A stretch of 48,468 bases of DNA from a virus, in IMG/VR virus record IMGVR_UViG_3300029309_000072, positions 1 to 48,468 of that record. The stretch is one strand, 5' to 3'. The notes beneath the pieces were generated by a model. The model made no database searches. It had not been told where the DNA came from and worked only from the letters and a program-made list of their open reading frames with translations. Shown here in pieces: positions 1 to 8,353 of this stretch; the first letter of the stretch is position 1, and every line of letters begins with the position of its first letter. The translations under genes and the position numbers were made by a program.

Positions 1-403
1 GGCGTTATACAAGCACCAATTTCTTCTTACACGATTTCTGGGTCAAGTATAGTTTTTGCGAGTAATTTAGCAACTGGTGATGTTATAGATTTTATAGTGG
101 TCTTAGGAGATGCTCTTTCTATAGGAATACCTTCCGATTCAACAGTTAATAGTGCAAAGCTAACTGGTAATTTAACATTTACACCAGTAACATCATCTTC
201 AAGTGGTTCTGTTTCATTAGACTTTTCAACAGGAAATAATTTTACAATTACCTTAACTGGTAACATTACCAGTCTTTCTGTGGCAAACGAAGTTGCTGGA
301 CAAGCTGGTGTTATTACTTTTATTCAAGATAGTACTGGTGGAAGAACAGTAAGTTTAAATGCTAGTGATTTTGAAACAGCATCTGGGGGTGGTAGTCCAG
401 CTA
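1..403. repeat. Left terminal homology, matches 48066-48468
   Basis: Bases 1-98 are identical to 48066-48163. Bases 99-300 then differ at about 38 positions and 301-403 at about 4 (hand count). The match runs exactly to the last base of the window, as expected for an assembly overlap between two population variants, though a tandem paralogue is also possible. Confidence 0.9.
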
Positions 404-504
404 TCACATTAAGTTCAACAGCAAGTGCAGTAGATGTTGTTCCTTTTTATTGTAGAGCCAGTGGAGGAATAGTATTAGGCACACCTATACTGGCAGTAGG
501 ATAA
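1..504 (+). CDS. Tail fibre protein, 5' end missing
   Basis: The reading frame is open from base 1, so the gene lacks its start; 167 codons remain before TAA. The protein is rich in Thr, Ser and Gly with short beta-strand patterns, as in marine phage fibre/adhesin proteins. It matches, almost residue for residue, codons 51-184 of the gene starting at 47916, which begins MSYIGKEPIVGN. Either this is the remainder of that same gene across a circular junction (full length then 217 aa) or a tandem paralogue. The stop is one base before the next fibre gene, implying one operon. No catalytic motif is seen. The fibre role comes from composition and neighbours; the receptor is unknown. Confidence 0.75.
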   Translation, partial: GVIQAPISSYTISGSSIVFASNLATGDVIDFIVVLGDALSIGIPSDSTVNSAKLTGNLTFTPVTSSSSGSVSLDFSTGNNFTITLTGNITSLSVANEVAGQAGVITFIQDSTGGRTVSLNASDFETASGGGSPAITLSSTASAVDVVPFYCRASGGIVLGTPILAVG

Positions 505-505
505 T

Positions 506-1957
506 ATGTCTATAATTAAAAGTCCGACTTTGATGACAGGTGAAGTACCACCTTACACTATAAATCAATCAATAAGGTTTGAAGATACTACTGAACATTT
601 TATGACTAGTCCTACACCATCAAGTAGTAAAAATTTTACTACAACAGCAACAATTTCACTTTGGTTTAAACTTGGTAATACAAATCAAGGTTATTTAGCT
701 GGTGCTTTTTATGGTAGTAATTCACGATATAATTTAATCCAATTAAACGCAAGTGGTCAATTACAAGAGAACGATAGAGTTGGTGGAGCTTCAACATCAA
801 ATGGAAGTGGTGGTACAGCTTGGACAACGACACGAGTGTTCAAAGACCCTTCAGCGTGGTATCACGCAGTGTTTGTATGGGATACAACAAATGCAGTTCA
901 AAGTGAACGATTTAAGTTATATATTAATGGCGTAAGGGAAACTAACTTTGCAACAGCACCAGCACTTGGTGCTAGTGAACTTGTTTATTGGTTTGGTAAA
1001 AGTTCTTATACCACTTTAGGCGCATACTTTAATGGCACTGGCTATGCAGACCTTTTTTACTTTGATGGGTATTTAGCTGAGATGCACGGAGTAGACGGAA
1101 CTGCACTTGACCAAAATAGCTTTGGTCAATTTAATAGTTCTGGTATTTGGACGCCCATTGAATATACAGGAAGTCACGGAACAGATGGATTCTATATAAA
1201 AGGTGAAGATGCAAGTGCATTAGGTACAAATAGTGCGTCTAATGGAAATAATTTTACTTTAAACGCAATTTCTTCACACGACCAAGTGCTTGACACACCA
1301 ACGAATAATTTTGCAGTAATGAACCCAAATGATGCAAATGGTTTGGCGGCAAATGAGTTGACAGGTGGTAATCTACAAGTCAAAAATGTTGATAGAATAA
1401 GGTCATCACTACCATTTCCTACATCTGGAAAATGGTATTGGGAAATTTGCACTGTATCCAATGGTGGTCAAGTGAATTGGAATTATGGGATGGTATATTT
1501 TAAAGACCACTCTGAATTTCTAACAACAAACACAGATTTTATAAGATTAAATTGGTATCACGGCTCAAATTTTAGTAGCAGTTCTAATTGGACGGATGGA
1601 GATTTTTGGACAAATTCAAATAATCCGTCTGCTGGAGATGTTTATGGTTTTGCTTGGGATTCAGATACCAAAAAAGTATGGTTAGCAAAAAACAATACAT
1701 ACTTTGGTTCTGGAAATCCAGCAGGCAATACTGGAACACCTTGGGGTTCTGGTGGTACTGCTGGAGTGGAATATGGGATAGCTATGTATTCAACGCAAAA
1801 TTTTATACATACTATAAATTTTGGACAAGATGATACATTTAATGGGGCAAAAAGTGGTGGTAGTAGTGCATCTGATGATAATGGTAGTGGTAAATTTTTC
1901 TATGCACCACCTACTGGATTTTTAGCCTTATGTACCAAAAATCTAGGAGCAGATTAA
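506..1957 (+). CDS. Tail fibre protein with LamG and SPRY-like domains
   Basis: A 483-residue virion adhesin candidate. Residues about 45-200 have the LamG/concanavalin pattern: a strand with SLWFKLG, then WYHAVFVWDTT and KLYINGVRET. Residues about 305-470 resemble a SPRY domain, starting SGKWYWEI and containing YGFAWDSDTKKVWLAKN and a final IHTINFGQD strand. Both folds are common carbohydrate- or protein-binding jelly rolls in marine phage fibres. The gene starts two bases after the previous stop and ends one base before the next start. The C-terminus (PPTGFLALCTKNL) is a motif that in related phages often continues into another LamG module, which here is a separate gene. Receptor unknown. 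Confidence 0.8.
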   Translation: MSIIKSPTLMTGEVPPYTINQSIRFEDTTEHFMTSPTPSSSKNFTTTATISLWFKLGNTNQGYLAGAFYGSNSRYNLIQLNASGQLQENDRVGGASTSNGSGGTAWTTTRVFKDPSAWYHAVFVWDTTNAVQSERFKLYINGVRETNFATAPALGASELVYWFGKSSYTTLGAYFNGTGYADLFYFDGYLAEMHGVDGTALDQNSFGQFNSSGIWTPIEYTGSHGTDGFYIKGEDASALGTNSASNGNNFTLNAISSHDQVLDTPTNNFAVMNPNDANGLAANELTGGNLQVKNVDRIRSSLPFPTSGKWYWEICTVSNGGQVNWNYGMVYFKDHSEFLTTNTDFIRLNWYHGSNFSSSSNWTDGDFWTNSNNPSAGDVYGFAWDSDTKKVWLAKNNTYFGSGNPAGNTGTPWGSGGTAGVEYGIAMYSTQNFIHTINFGQDDTFNGAKSGGSSASDDNGSGKFFYAPPTGFLALCTKNLGAD

Positions 1958-1958
1958 T

Positions 1959-4682
1959 ATGGTAAAACCCACAATTCCAAATGGAGACACACAGTTCTTT
2001 AACATTCTGTATGAAGGCACAGGTCTTGGACAAAGAGTGGGTAAGTTTGTTCCTTTTACACCAAGTGGTACGATTGCTAATAGTTGTATATTTAATGGTA
2101 CAACAAATAATTATCTAGGAAGAACTGCTAGTTCCAATGGAAGTGCAACAACATTGACTTTCTCTTGTTGGGTGAAAAGGGGATTATTGGGTCTTAGAGA
2201 TATAGTGTATAATGGTAATATAACTAGTAACTCTGAACATTTACATTTTGACGCCAATAACAAACTAAATTATTACGAAGCTGGGGGTGGCTCAAGAAAG
2301 TGGAATTATGTAACAACTAGAACATTTGAAGATACTAGTAAATTTTATCATATTTTAGTTGTCAGAGATACAACTATTTCAACACAAGCCGATAGAATAA
2401 AAATTTATGTTGATGGAGAAAGAATCACAGCATATGATACTGAAACACAACCATCTTTAAATGCAACTGGCTATTGGAATCAAACAAGTTATGCTTTTAA
2501 TATAGGAACAACTGGTAGTGCTAGTTATATAAGAGGCATAGGTTATTTAGCAGAAGTAAATATGATAGATGGTCAAGCATTATTACCAGCATCTTTTGGC
2601 GAAATTGATACATCAACAGGAAGATGGGTGCCTTCAACTGTAACTCCATATCCTACTACGACTACAAGTTACGCAGTGACTGTTGTTGGAGGAAATCCTT
2701 CAAATCATCCATATCACAATGTTGGTTCTACTAATAAGTTTGCTATTGATGGTTCAACGGCAACTGCTGATGTGACTTTGAATTTAGTAGAAGGAGCAAC
2801 ATATCGCTTTGACCAAAGTGATAATTCAAATTCTGGACATCCACTTCGCTTTAGCACTACTGCAAATGGAACACACGGAGGTGGTAGTGAATATACAACT
2901 GGAGTGACAACAAATGGTACTCCTGGCTCAAGTGGGGCATATACTCAAATCACAGTAGCAAGTGGCGCACCGACATTATATTATTATTGTACAAATCACT
3001 CAGCTATGGGTTGGACGGCTAATACACCAGTACCCTACGGAACAAACGGATTTAGATTGCAGTTCGGAACAGCTTCAGCACTCGGAGATGACACCAGTGG
3101 ACTAACGAATGATTTCACAGCTACAAATTTAGCTACGACAGACCAAACTACGGATAGTCCTAGTTCAAACTTTGCGACATTACAAGGAACTGGTGGAACA
3201 TTAAGTGAGGGTAACTTAAAACTTGTTACAGGAAACTCTGATTTTTCACACCATAATGCTACATTAAAACCAAAAAGTGGTAAATATTATGCAGAGTTTA
3301 CTTGTAATTCCAGTTCTCGCCCAGAAGTTGGTGTAGTATCAACACTTAATGTTCCTTACTCATCCAATACAACAAGATTACCAGCAACCTCAGATGGGAG
3401 TGTGGCTGGTTATATGTATTATGGTTTTAACGGACAAGTATATTATAATTCTAGTAATAGTTATGATGTAACTTATGGAACATATACAACAAATGATATA
3501 ATTGGAATAGCTTTAGATTTAGATAATCATACTGTTCAGTTTTTTAAAAATAATTCTAGTCAAGGAACAATATCCTTACCTAATGGTAATTATACTTTTG
3601 CTATGGGTGATGGTGCTACTGGATATAGTGGTGGTTGGACAGCAAACTTCGGTCAAAAATCTTTTACCTATACGCCACCAAGTGGATTTAACAAAATGCA
3701 ACAACAAAACCTACCAGAGTCCGTAGAGGGTCTTAGTGGATTAGTATGGACAAAAAATAGAGATGCTACTGATTCTCACCAATGGTACGATAGTTCACGA
3801 GGTAAACAGAAAGTTATAACATCTAATGCAAATACTGCTGAAACAACAGTTGCAGATGGACTACAAAAGTTTCTTAAAGGTGGTCAACAAATTGAAGATG
3901 ATGTGTCTATTAACACAAGTGGCGAATCGTATGTTAGTTGGAACTGGGTAAATTCTGGAACAACTGTCAGTAATAGTAATGGCTCAATAACCTCAACAGT
4001 TCAAGCTAATACCACTGCTGGATTTAGTATTGTCCAATATACTGGAACTGGAAGTAATGCAACAGTTGGACACGGATTATCAAGTCCGCCGTCTTGGATT
4101 ATTATCAAAAATATTTCAAGTGGCGCACAACCTTGGCACGTCTATCATAAATCATTAGGAAATACCCACGCAATTTTTCTAAGTGCTTCTAGTGCATCAT
4201 CATCATCAAGTCAATTTTGGCAAAATACAACACCAACATCCTCAGTTTTTTCTATTGGAACTTCTGGTGGTGTGAATGGTAGTTCAAATAATTTGATAGC
4301 ATATTGTTGGCACGATGTTGAGGGATTTAGTAGATTTTCAAGTTATAAAGGCAGAGGTGTAAATAATTTTGTATATACTGGCTTTGCACCTAAGTTTGTT
4401 ATGATTAAAAAATATACTGGTGGAACATTCGGTACAGGAGATAGTGACTGGATGATATTTGATAACAAAATAGATATTAATAAAACTCCATATAGTCAAT
4501 ATAATAGAGCAAATCTTTCTAATGCAGAAAGTTATACCCATAAAGTGCATTTATATTCAAATGGATTTATGGTTACAAATGTTAGTAATTCGTTAAATGC
4601 AACAAGTGGTACTTATCTTTTCCACAGCTTTGCAGAACATCCATTTACTGGCGATGGAACAAGTCCAGTTACTGCTAGATAA
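1959..4682 (+). CDS. Large tail fibre: LamG, cupredoxin-like, SPRY and DUF7483-like domains
   Basis: A 907-residue fibre or tail-tip adhesin. Domains in order: LamG-like at about 45-215 (FYHILVVRDTT, IYVDGERIT); a cupredoxin-like domain at about 237-355; SPRY-like at about 439-570 (SGKYYAEFTC, LDNHTVQFFKN); and a C-terminal region at about 686-907 with VGHGLSSPPSWIIIK and HSFAEHPF, resembling the DUF7483 domain of marine phage fibres. The cupredoxin-like part keeps all four type-1 copper ligands in order: His294 (GHPL), Cys344, His347 and Met350 (CTNHSAM), with the C-x2-H-x2-M spacing of amicyanin. Copper binding is inferred, not shown. It follows the previous fibre gene by one base. Confidence 0.82.
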   Translation: MVKPTIPNGDTQFFNILYEGTGLGQRVGKFVPFTPSGTIANSCIFNGTTNNYLGRTASSNGSATTLTFSCWVKRGLLGLRDIVYNGNITSNSEHLHFDANNKLNYYEAGGGSRKWNYVTTRTFEDTSKFYHILVVRDTTISTQADRIKIYVDGERITAYDTETQPSLNATGYWNQTSYAFNIGTTGSASYIRGIGYLAEVNMIDGQALLPASFGEIDTSTGRWVPSTVTPYPTTTTSYAVTVVGGNPSNHPYHNVGSTNKFAIDGSTATADVTLNLVEGATYRFDQSDNSNSGHPLRFSTTANGTHGGGSEYTTGVTTNGTPGSSGAYTQITVASGAPTLYYYCTNHSAMGWTANTPVPYGTNGFRLQFGTASALGDDTSGLTNDFTATNLATTDQTTDSPSSNFATLQGTGGTLSEGNLKLVTGNSDFSHHNATLKPKSGKYYAEFTCNSSSRPEVGVVSTLNVPYSSNTTRLPATSDGSVAGYMYYGFNGQVYYNSSNSYDVTYGTYTTNDIIGIALDLDNHTVQFFKNNSSQGTISLPNGNYTFAMGDGATGYSGGWTANFGQKSFTYTPPSGFNKMQQQNLPESVEGLSGLVWTKNRDATDSHQWYDSSRGKQKVITSNANTAETTVADGLQKFLKGGQQIEDDVSINTSGESYVSWNWVNSGTTVSNSNGSITSTVQANTTAGFSIVQYTGTGSNATVGHGLSSPPSWIIIKNISSGAQPWHVYHKSLGNTHAIFLSASSASSSSSQFWQNTTPTSSVFSIGTSGGVNGSSNNLIAYCWHDVEGFSRFSSYKGRGVNNFVYTGFAPKFVMIKKYTGGTFGTGDSDWMIFDNKIDINKTPYSQYNRANLSNAESYTHKVHLYSNGFMVTNVSNSLNATSGTYLFHSFAEHPFTGDGTSPVTAR

Positions 4683-4720
4683 AATTATGAATATATGTTA
4701 TATAAATAAAAGGAGTTAAA

Positions 4721-5353
4721 ATGAAAGCAATAGTGAAAGCAAGTAAGCTAGTTGAGATTATATCAAGTCCAAAATCTGTAACTATTGATGGAATAGCACA
4801 CCCTAAAGAGATTTTTAAATATTGGGAACGACAAGCATTAAAAGACATTGGTATATATGAATTTATACAAGACACACCACCAGATGACCGATTTGAAACT
4901 GGGGGTGCAGTTTCATATACTGTTGACGATACAAATGGAATTGTAACAGAAAAGATTACCAAAAAAGATAAATCATTAGAGGATGTAAAACAAGTAGATG
5001 ATAAAGGAGATAAACTTTTAGATGAAAACGGAAATCAGATTGTTACAGAGGGATTGAAGTCAATTTATATCCAATCTATCAATAAACAATCAAATCTCTC
5101 TCTAGCACCCTCAGATTGGATTGTACATAGGTTTGTTGAGGACAATACAAAGAAAATTCCAGATGATGTAAAAACTTATAGAAAAAAGGTCAGAGATACA
5201 TCAAATGCAATAGTGACTAAAATAAAAGCAACAAAAACACTTAGTGATTTAAAAAAATTATTTAATGATGCAGTTATTAAGGATGGTAAAGTAACCACAC
5301 CAAATACAATGGATAGTCTTCCAGTTTCAACAATTCAAGAATATGAGAGGTAG
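4721..5353 (+). CDS. Probable tail fibre assembly protein (DUF4376/XkdW-like tail)
   Basis: A 210-residue soluble protein with a good ribosome site (AAAGGAG, 7 bases before ATG). The N-terminal half has a beta pattern (GIAHPKEIFKYW). Residues about 135-185 carry W-x-V-x-R-F-V-E, IPDDVKTYRKKVR and a lysine/alanine helix, like the YR-x-x-VR helix at the end of DUF4376 and XkdW-type phage proteins that accompany fibres. It sits between the fibre block and the head-tail connector, the first gene of a tightly coupled operon. A chaperone role in fibre folding is inferred. It could instead be a small structural baseplate protein. Confidence 0.5.
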   Translation: MKAIVKASKLVEIISSPKSVTIDGIAHPKEIFKYWERQALKDIGIYEFIQDTPPDDRFETGGAVSYTVDDTNGIVTEKITKKDKSLEDVKQVDDKGDKLLDENGNQIVTEGLKSIYIQSINKQSNLSLAPSDWIVHRFVEDNTKKIPDDVKTYRKKVRDTSNAIVTKIKATKTLSDLKKLFNDAVIKDGKVTTPNTMDSLPVSTIQEYER

Positions 5354-5355
5354 CT

Positions 5356-6018
5356 ATGGCTGGATTAGAACTTATTACACCACCAAGTGCAGAACCAATA
5401 GCACAATCTGTTGCTAAGACCTTTTTAAAAATAGATATAAGTGATGATGACACTTTAGTTACAGAACTAATTAAAACTGCAAGACAATTTTGTGAAGAAT
5501 ATACAGGAAGAGCATTAATTAATCAAACTTGGAAATTATCATTAGATGGTTTTGTAGAAGCTGATGTACCTATCAAAGAAGGTATATATCAAGCACCATT
5601 TATGAATTTTTATAAAAGGTATATAACCCTCCCAAGAACTCCTACTGCTTCTGTAACCCACATAAAAACCTTTTCAGATGATGATACAGAATCAACCTAT
5701 GCAAGTTCTAATTACTATGTAGACAAAGCAAGACAACCAGCACGAGTAGTTTTACGAGATGGGTCAACTTGGCCAACAAGTCTTAGAGTAGCAAATGCAG
5801 TTGAAATAACCTATGTATCTGGATATGGTACTGCTGGTTCAGATGTACCTAGTCCTCTGATTGTTGGAATGAAAGAACATATAGCTTATCTATACGAACA
5901 TAGAGGAGATGCAGAACCAAATCTTGCAACTGTTCCAATCATTGCGAAACAATTATATCAACCTTATAGAGTATTAAACTTTTCTAACGACCCATTTGCG
6001 AACTCTGGAGGTTACTAA
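5356..6018 (+). CDS. Head-tail connector protein, gp6-like
   Basis: A 220-residue protein of the HK97 gp6 / YqbG-type connector family, which forms the ring docked under the portal. The N-terminus carries the family helices: LKIDISDDDTLVTELIKTA, then RQFCEEYTGRALINQTW, followed by a beta region with LPRTPTASVTHIKTF and a helical end. Length is normal for the longer members. A GAGAGGT ribosome site precedes ATG. Its stop overlaps the next start as TAATG, so translation of connector, adaptor and later genes is probably coupled. Confidence 0.85.
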   Translation: MAGLELITPPSAEPIAQSVAKTFLKIDISDDDTLVTELIKTARQFCEEYTGRALINQTWKLSLDGFVEADVPIKEGIYQAPFMNFYKRYITLPRTPTASVTHIKTFSDDDTESTYASSNYYVDKARQPARVVLRDGSTWPTSLRVANAVEITYVSGYGTAGSDVPSPLIVGMKEHIAYLYEHRGDAEPNLATVPIIAKQLYQPYRVLNFSNDPFANSGGY

Positions 6019-6341
6019 TGCCTTTGGGTAAAATGCGACACAGAATCAATATCCAAACCATAGGCAGAACAACGGATAATATGGGGGGTAATGCTACATC
6101 TTACTCAACAACTGTTACAGTATGGGGTATGGTAGAACCAGTAGTCGGTAATGAAAAGGTAGAAGGTCAACAGATTGAGTCCAGACAACGATTTAAATTT
6201 ACATTACGATACAATTCTAATCTGACAACTGATGATAGATTGAATTATGATAATACGGATTTTAGAATATTATCTATTGTAAAAAAATATGATATAGACA
6301 AATATCAAGTAGTCATAGCAGAAAAAGGAGTAGCAACTTAA
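6018..6341 (+). CDS. Head-tail adaptor (head closure) protein
   Basis: A 107-residue protein of the phage head-tail joining family (PF05521, SPP1 gp16-like). Visible signatures are the opening GKMRHRINIQ strand, D-N-x-G-G-N, the strand VWGMVEPV, and the closing DYR-like block DFRILSIVKKYD followed by YQVVIAEKG. In this family the protein caps the connector ring and gives the tail tube its docking site. It is in the usual position between the gp6-like and gp10-like genes, with one-base overlaps on both sides. Confidence 0.85.
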   Translation: MPLGKMRHRINIQTIGRTTDNMGGNATSYSTTVTVWGMVEPVVGNEKVEGQQIESRQRFKFTLRYNSNLTTDDRLNYDNTDFRILSIVKKYDIDKYQVVIAEKGVAT

Positions 6342-6772
6342 TGGGAGTAAAAGCAAAAGTAATATCTAAAAATCCCAATGGGTTTAAAAAGGTCGCAAAG
6401 AGTTACGAAAAACAAATTCTCAATCTCTTAGGTACTGCTGGAAATATGGTGAGAAACACAGCAGTTCAATCTATTCTTTCTGGGGGTGGTGGAGGAAAAA
6501 CCTATGAAAAATATAATCCAAGACGCACTCATACTGCAAGTGCAGAAGGTCAACCTCCGTCTAGTGATACTGGTTTCTTAGCAAGTAACATTGAAGTAAA
6601 ACTTAACAAACAAGAATTATCAGTAGATGTAGAATCAAGAGCAGACTATTCAATTCATTTAGAATTTGGAACGCAGAATATGAAAGCGAGACCTTTTATG
6701 TTTCCAGCATTAGAAGCGAACAAACCAAAAATAAGACGAATGTATAATAATTTAAAAGGTAAACCAAAATGA
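6341..6772 (+). CDS. HK97 gp10-like tail completion protein
   Basis: A 143-residue basic protein of the HK97 gp10 family (PF04883). The diagnostic end is present: DYSIHLEFGTQNMKARPFMFPALE, split by the usual Y-x-x-x-x-E-F-G-T and M-x-A-R-P-F blocks. The middle has a glycine-rich loop and SAEGQPPSSDTG. These proteins act at the head-tail junction or tail completion. The start overlaps the adaptor stop; the end overlaps the next start as ATGA. Confidence 0.88.
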   Translation: MGVKAKVISKNPNGFKKVAKSYEKQILNLLGTAGNMVRNTAVQSILSGGGGGKTYEKYNPRRTHTASAEGQPPSSDTGFLASNIEVKLNKQELSVDVESRADYSIHLEFGTQNMKARPFMFPALEANKPKIRRMYNNLKGKPK

Positions 6773-7176
6773 GTTTACATTCCACAGCACTACAAACAGC
6801 AATATTTAGTTTATTAAGTGGAGATTCAACTCTTGATGGATTAGTTGGAAACAATAGAATCTATGATGAAGTTCCACAGAACTCTGCATATCCTTATGTT
6901 GTTATTGGAGAAGAGACTACCATTGATGCTAGTACGAAAGATAAGGATGCACAAGAATTTACACAAACTATCCACATTTGGAGTAGGTATAGAGGAGGTA
7001 AGCAAACAAAAGAAATTGCCCAACGAATCTATACTTTATTGCATAATGTTGATATAAGTGTAGGTGGCGCATCATTTGTTAATAGTCGTAATGAATTTTT
7101 TACGATATTACTGGATGATGATGGACTAACAAGACACGGAGTTATGAGATTTCGTGTTGTAATTTTTGATAGCTAG
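6769..7176 (+). CDS. Tail completion / terminator protein (DUF3168)
   Basis: A 135-residue protein of the DUF3168 family (gp17-like tail terminator). Features: N-terminal helix ALQTAIFSLLSGD, the loop IYDEVPQNSAYPYVVIGEE, the strand FTQTIHIWSR, helix KEIAQRIYTLLHN, and the final strand HGVMRFRVVIFD. The family closes the top of the tail tube for joining to the head. Its place just before the major tail protein is the standard order. It overlaps the gp10-like stop by four bases. Confidence 0.88.
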   Translation: MSLHSTALQTAIFSLLSGDSTLDGLVGNNRIYDEVPQNSAYPYVVIGEETTIDASTKDKDAQEFTQTIHIWSRYRGGKQTKEIAQRIYTLLHNVDISVGGASFVNSRNEFFTILLDDDGLTRHGVMRFRVVIFDS

Positions 7177-7189
7177 AAAGGAGAAAACT

Positions 7190-7603
7190 ATGGCGGCTCA
7201 AAAAGGTAGTGCATTATTGATGAAGATAGGGAATGCTGGTTCACCAGAAGTCTTTACTACGATTGCTGGTATGCGTTCAACAGCTATATCAATGAATGAC
7301 GAAATGGTTGACATTACAAATAAAGATTCTAGCAGAGCAAGAACTCTGTTGGCTCAAGGTGGTGTGAACTCAATGACTGTTTCTGGGAGTGGGGTTTTTT
7401 TAGATTCTGCATCTGAAGCAACATTAGAAGGTAAATTTGATAATGCGACTTTAACAAATTATCAGTTTTTAGTTCCAGACTTTGGAACATATACTGGTGC
7501 ATTCCAGTTGACTTCACTTGAATATGCTGGTGAATTTAATGGTGAAGTAACATACTCATTTACTTTTGAATCTTCTGGTGCAATCACATTTGCAACTGTG
7601 TAG
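7190..7603 (+). CDS. Major tail tube protein, TP901-1-like
   Basis: A 137-residue tube subunit. The start at 7190 is chosen because AAAGGAG lies seven bases upstream; an in-frame opening at 7166 falls inside the previous gene and lacks such a site. The sequence fits the TP901-1/phi13 major tail family: AQKGSALLMKIG, then SMNDEMVDITNKDS, a VSGSGVFLDSASE strand and a final beta block GEVTYSFTFESSGAITF. Subunits of this family stack as hexamers around the tape measure. High expression is expected from the strong ribosome site. Confidence 0.88.
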   Translation: MAAQKGSALLMKIGNAGSPEVFTTIAGMRSTAISMNDEMVDITNKDSSRARTLLAQGGVNSMTVSGSGVFLDSASEATLEGKFDNATLTNYQFLVPDFGTYTGAFQLTSLEYAGEFNGEVTYSFTFESSGAITFATV

Positions 7604-7609
7604 GTATCT

Positions 7610-7891
7610 ATGACTTGGACATCATACACGATTGAACACAAAGGTAAATCAATGGAAGGTTGGGTTGATTTAGGAACTCTTGAGTTTGAAGTTCCTTACG
7701 AACTTAACATAAAAGCCAATGATATTTTTGATGTCAATGGACAGAAGGTAATAGCCAAAGTTGTTAGAGACATTGGTGATAGAAACGAAACTTTACAAAT
7801 ACAAGGAGAACTTAAAGATGGTAAATCCCAAAAGGGGGGAACTGCAACTAAGTCTGGGGAAGCAAAAGCTGACAGCAAGACTGACGATTGA
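7610..7891 (+). CDS. Small unknown protein between tail tube and chaperone genes
   Basis: A 93-residue protein I do not recognise. The first 70 residues look like a small beta barrel (TWTSYTIEHKGKSMEGWV, FEVPYELNIKANDIFDVNG); the last 25 are low-complexity Gly/Lys/Asp and likely disordered. The last 74 bases overlap the next gene in another frame. The position after the tail tube gene suggests a structural or assembly role, but no family motif supports one. Confidence 0.65.
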   Translation: MTWTSYTIEHKGKSMEGWVDLGTLEFEVPYELNIKANDIFDVNGQKVIAKVVRDIGDRNETLQIQGELKDGKSQKGGTATKSGEAKADSKTDD

Positions 7892-8168
7892 TTCTTTAAT
7901 TAGAATTGAGAACTCAATAGGTGGTTCTATCGTGCAAATAGCACAAAGATTAAGTGAAGGTAAAGCGACAGTAACAGAGATTGTTAATGTCTTAACTCCA
8001 GCCATCAAAGGTGGTGGAAATGATGTTGATGCAAAACAAGTCCAACAATGGGTTTGGGAAGCTGGACTCATTGAAGGTATGAGATGTGCTGGAGAAATAG
8101 TAACAACGGCTTTGAATAGTGGACAAAATGAGGGAAACGAAGGAGCAGAGGAGAACCCAGCGACATAG
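7818..8168 (+). CDS. Tail assembly chaperone, zero-frame product (GTA TAC-like)
   Basis: A 116-residue protein resembling the gene-transfer-agent tail assembly chaperone family (PF11836): LTIDSLIRIENSIGGSIVQIAQRLSEG, broken here by its conserved IE-x-S-x-GGS core, then VTEIVNVLTPAIKGGG and a helix WVWEAGLIEG. The start at 7818 has AAGGAGAA nine bases upstream. Near the end of the gene the heptamer GGGAAAC (8132-8138) lies in zero frame as G GGA AAC, a canonical -1 slippery site. Slipping there would join the first 107 residues to the -1 frame ending at 8353. Tail chaperones of long-tailed phages commonly use this design (lambda G/GT). Confidence 0.82.
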   Translation: MVNPKRGELQLSLGKQKLTARLTIDSLIRIENSIGGSIVQIAQRLSEGKATVTEIVNVLTPAIKGGGNDVDAKQVQQWVWEAGLIEGMRCAGEIVTTALNSGQNEGNEGAEENPAT

Positions 8169-8353
8169 AGTGGCAAAGACTAATGGAAATAGGATTAGGG
8201 ATTCTAGGACTATCGCCAGAAAGTTTTTGGAATATGTCAATGATTGAGTTGTTCTCTGCTATTGAAGGTTTTAAAGAATTTAATACCGACCAGTCCAAAA
8301 AACCACTATCCAAAGACGAACTAATGGATTTGATGGAAAGGTATCCAGACTAA
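8132..8353 (+). CDS. Tail assembly chaperone, -1 frameshift extension
   Basis: The -1 frame opens right after a stop at 8129-8131, exactly at the slippery heptamer, and runs to TAA at 8351-8353. Read after slippage it adds 71 residues, giving a 178-residue fusion. The added part contains DIEWQRLMEIGLGILGLSP and ESFWNMSMIELFSAIEGF, the W-x-x-L-M...LSP-x-x-FW pattern of PF09550-type chaperones that in GTAs are a separate small gene. A separate start at ATG 8183 would cut off the conserved DIEW block and lacks a nearby ribosome site. The stop overlaps the tape measure start as TAATG. Confidence 0.75.
   Translation, partial: GKRRSRGEPSDIEWQRLMEIGLGILGLSPESFWNMSMIELFSAIEGFKEFNTDQSKKPLSKDELMDLMERYPD

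Noticed and set aside
7329-7517. Minus-strand frames over plus-strand structural genes, such as the one opposite the tail tube gene
   Set aside because: They have no ribosome sites, show no protein-like pattern and lie fully opposite well-supported genes; AT-rich coding DNA commonly leaves such open frames.
8183-8353. Independent 56-aa gene starting at ATG 8183
   Set aside because: No ribosome site within range and it would lose the conserved DIEW block just upstream; the slippery heptamer and open -1 frame explain the sequence better.
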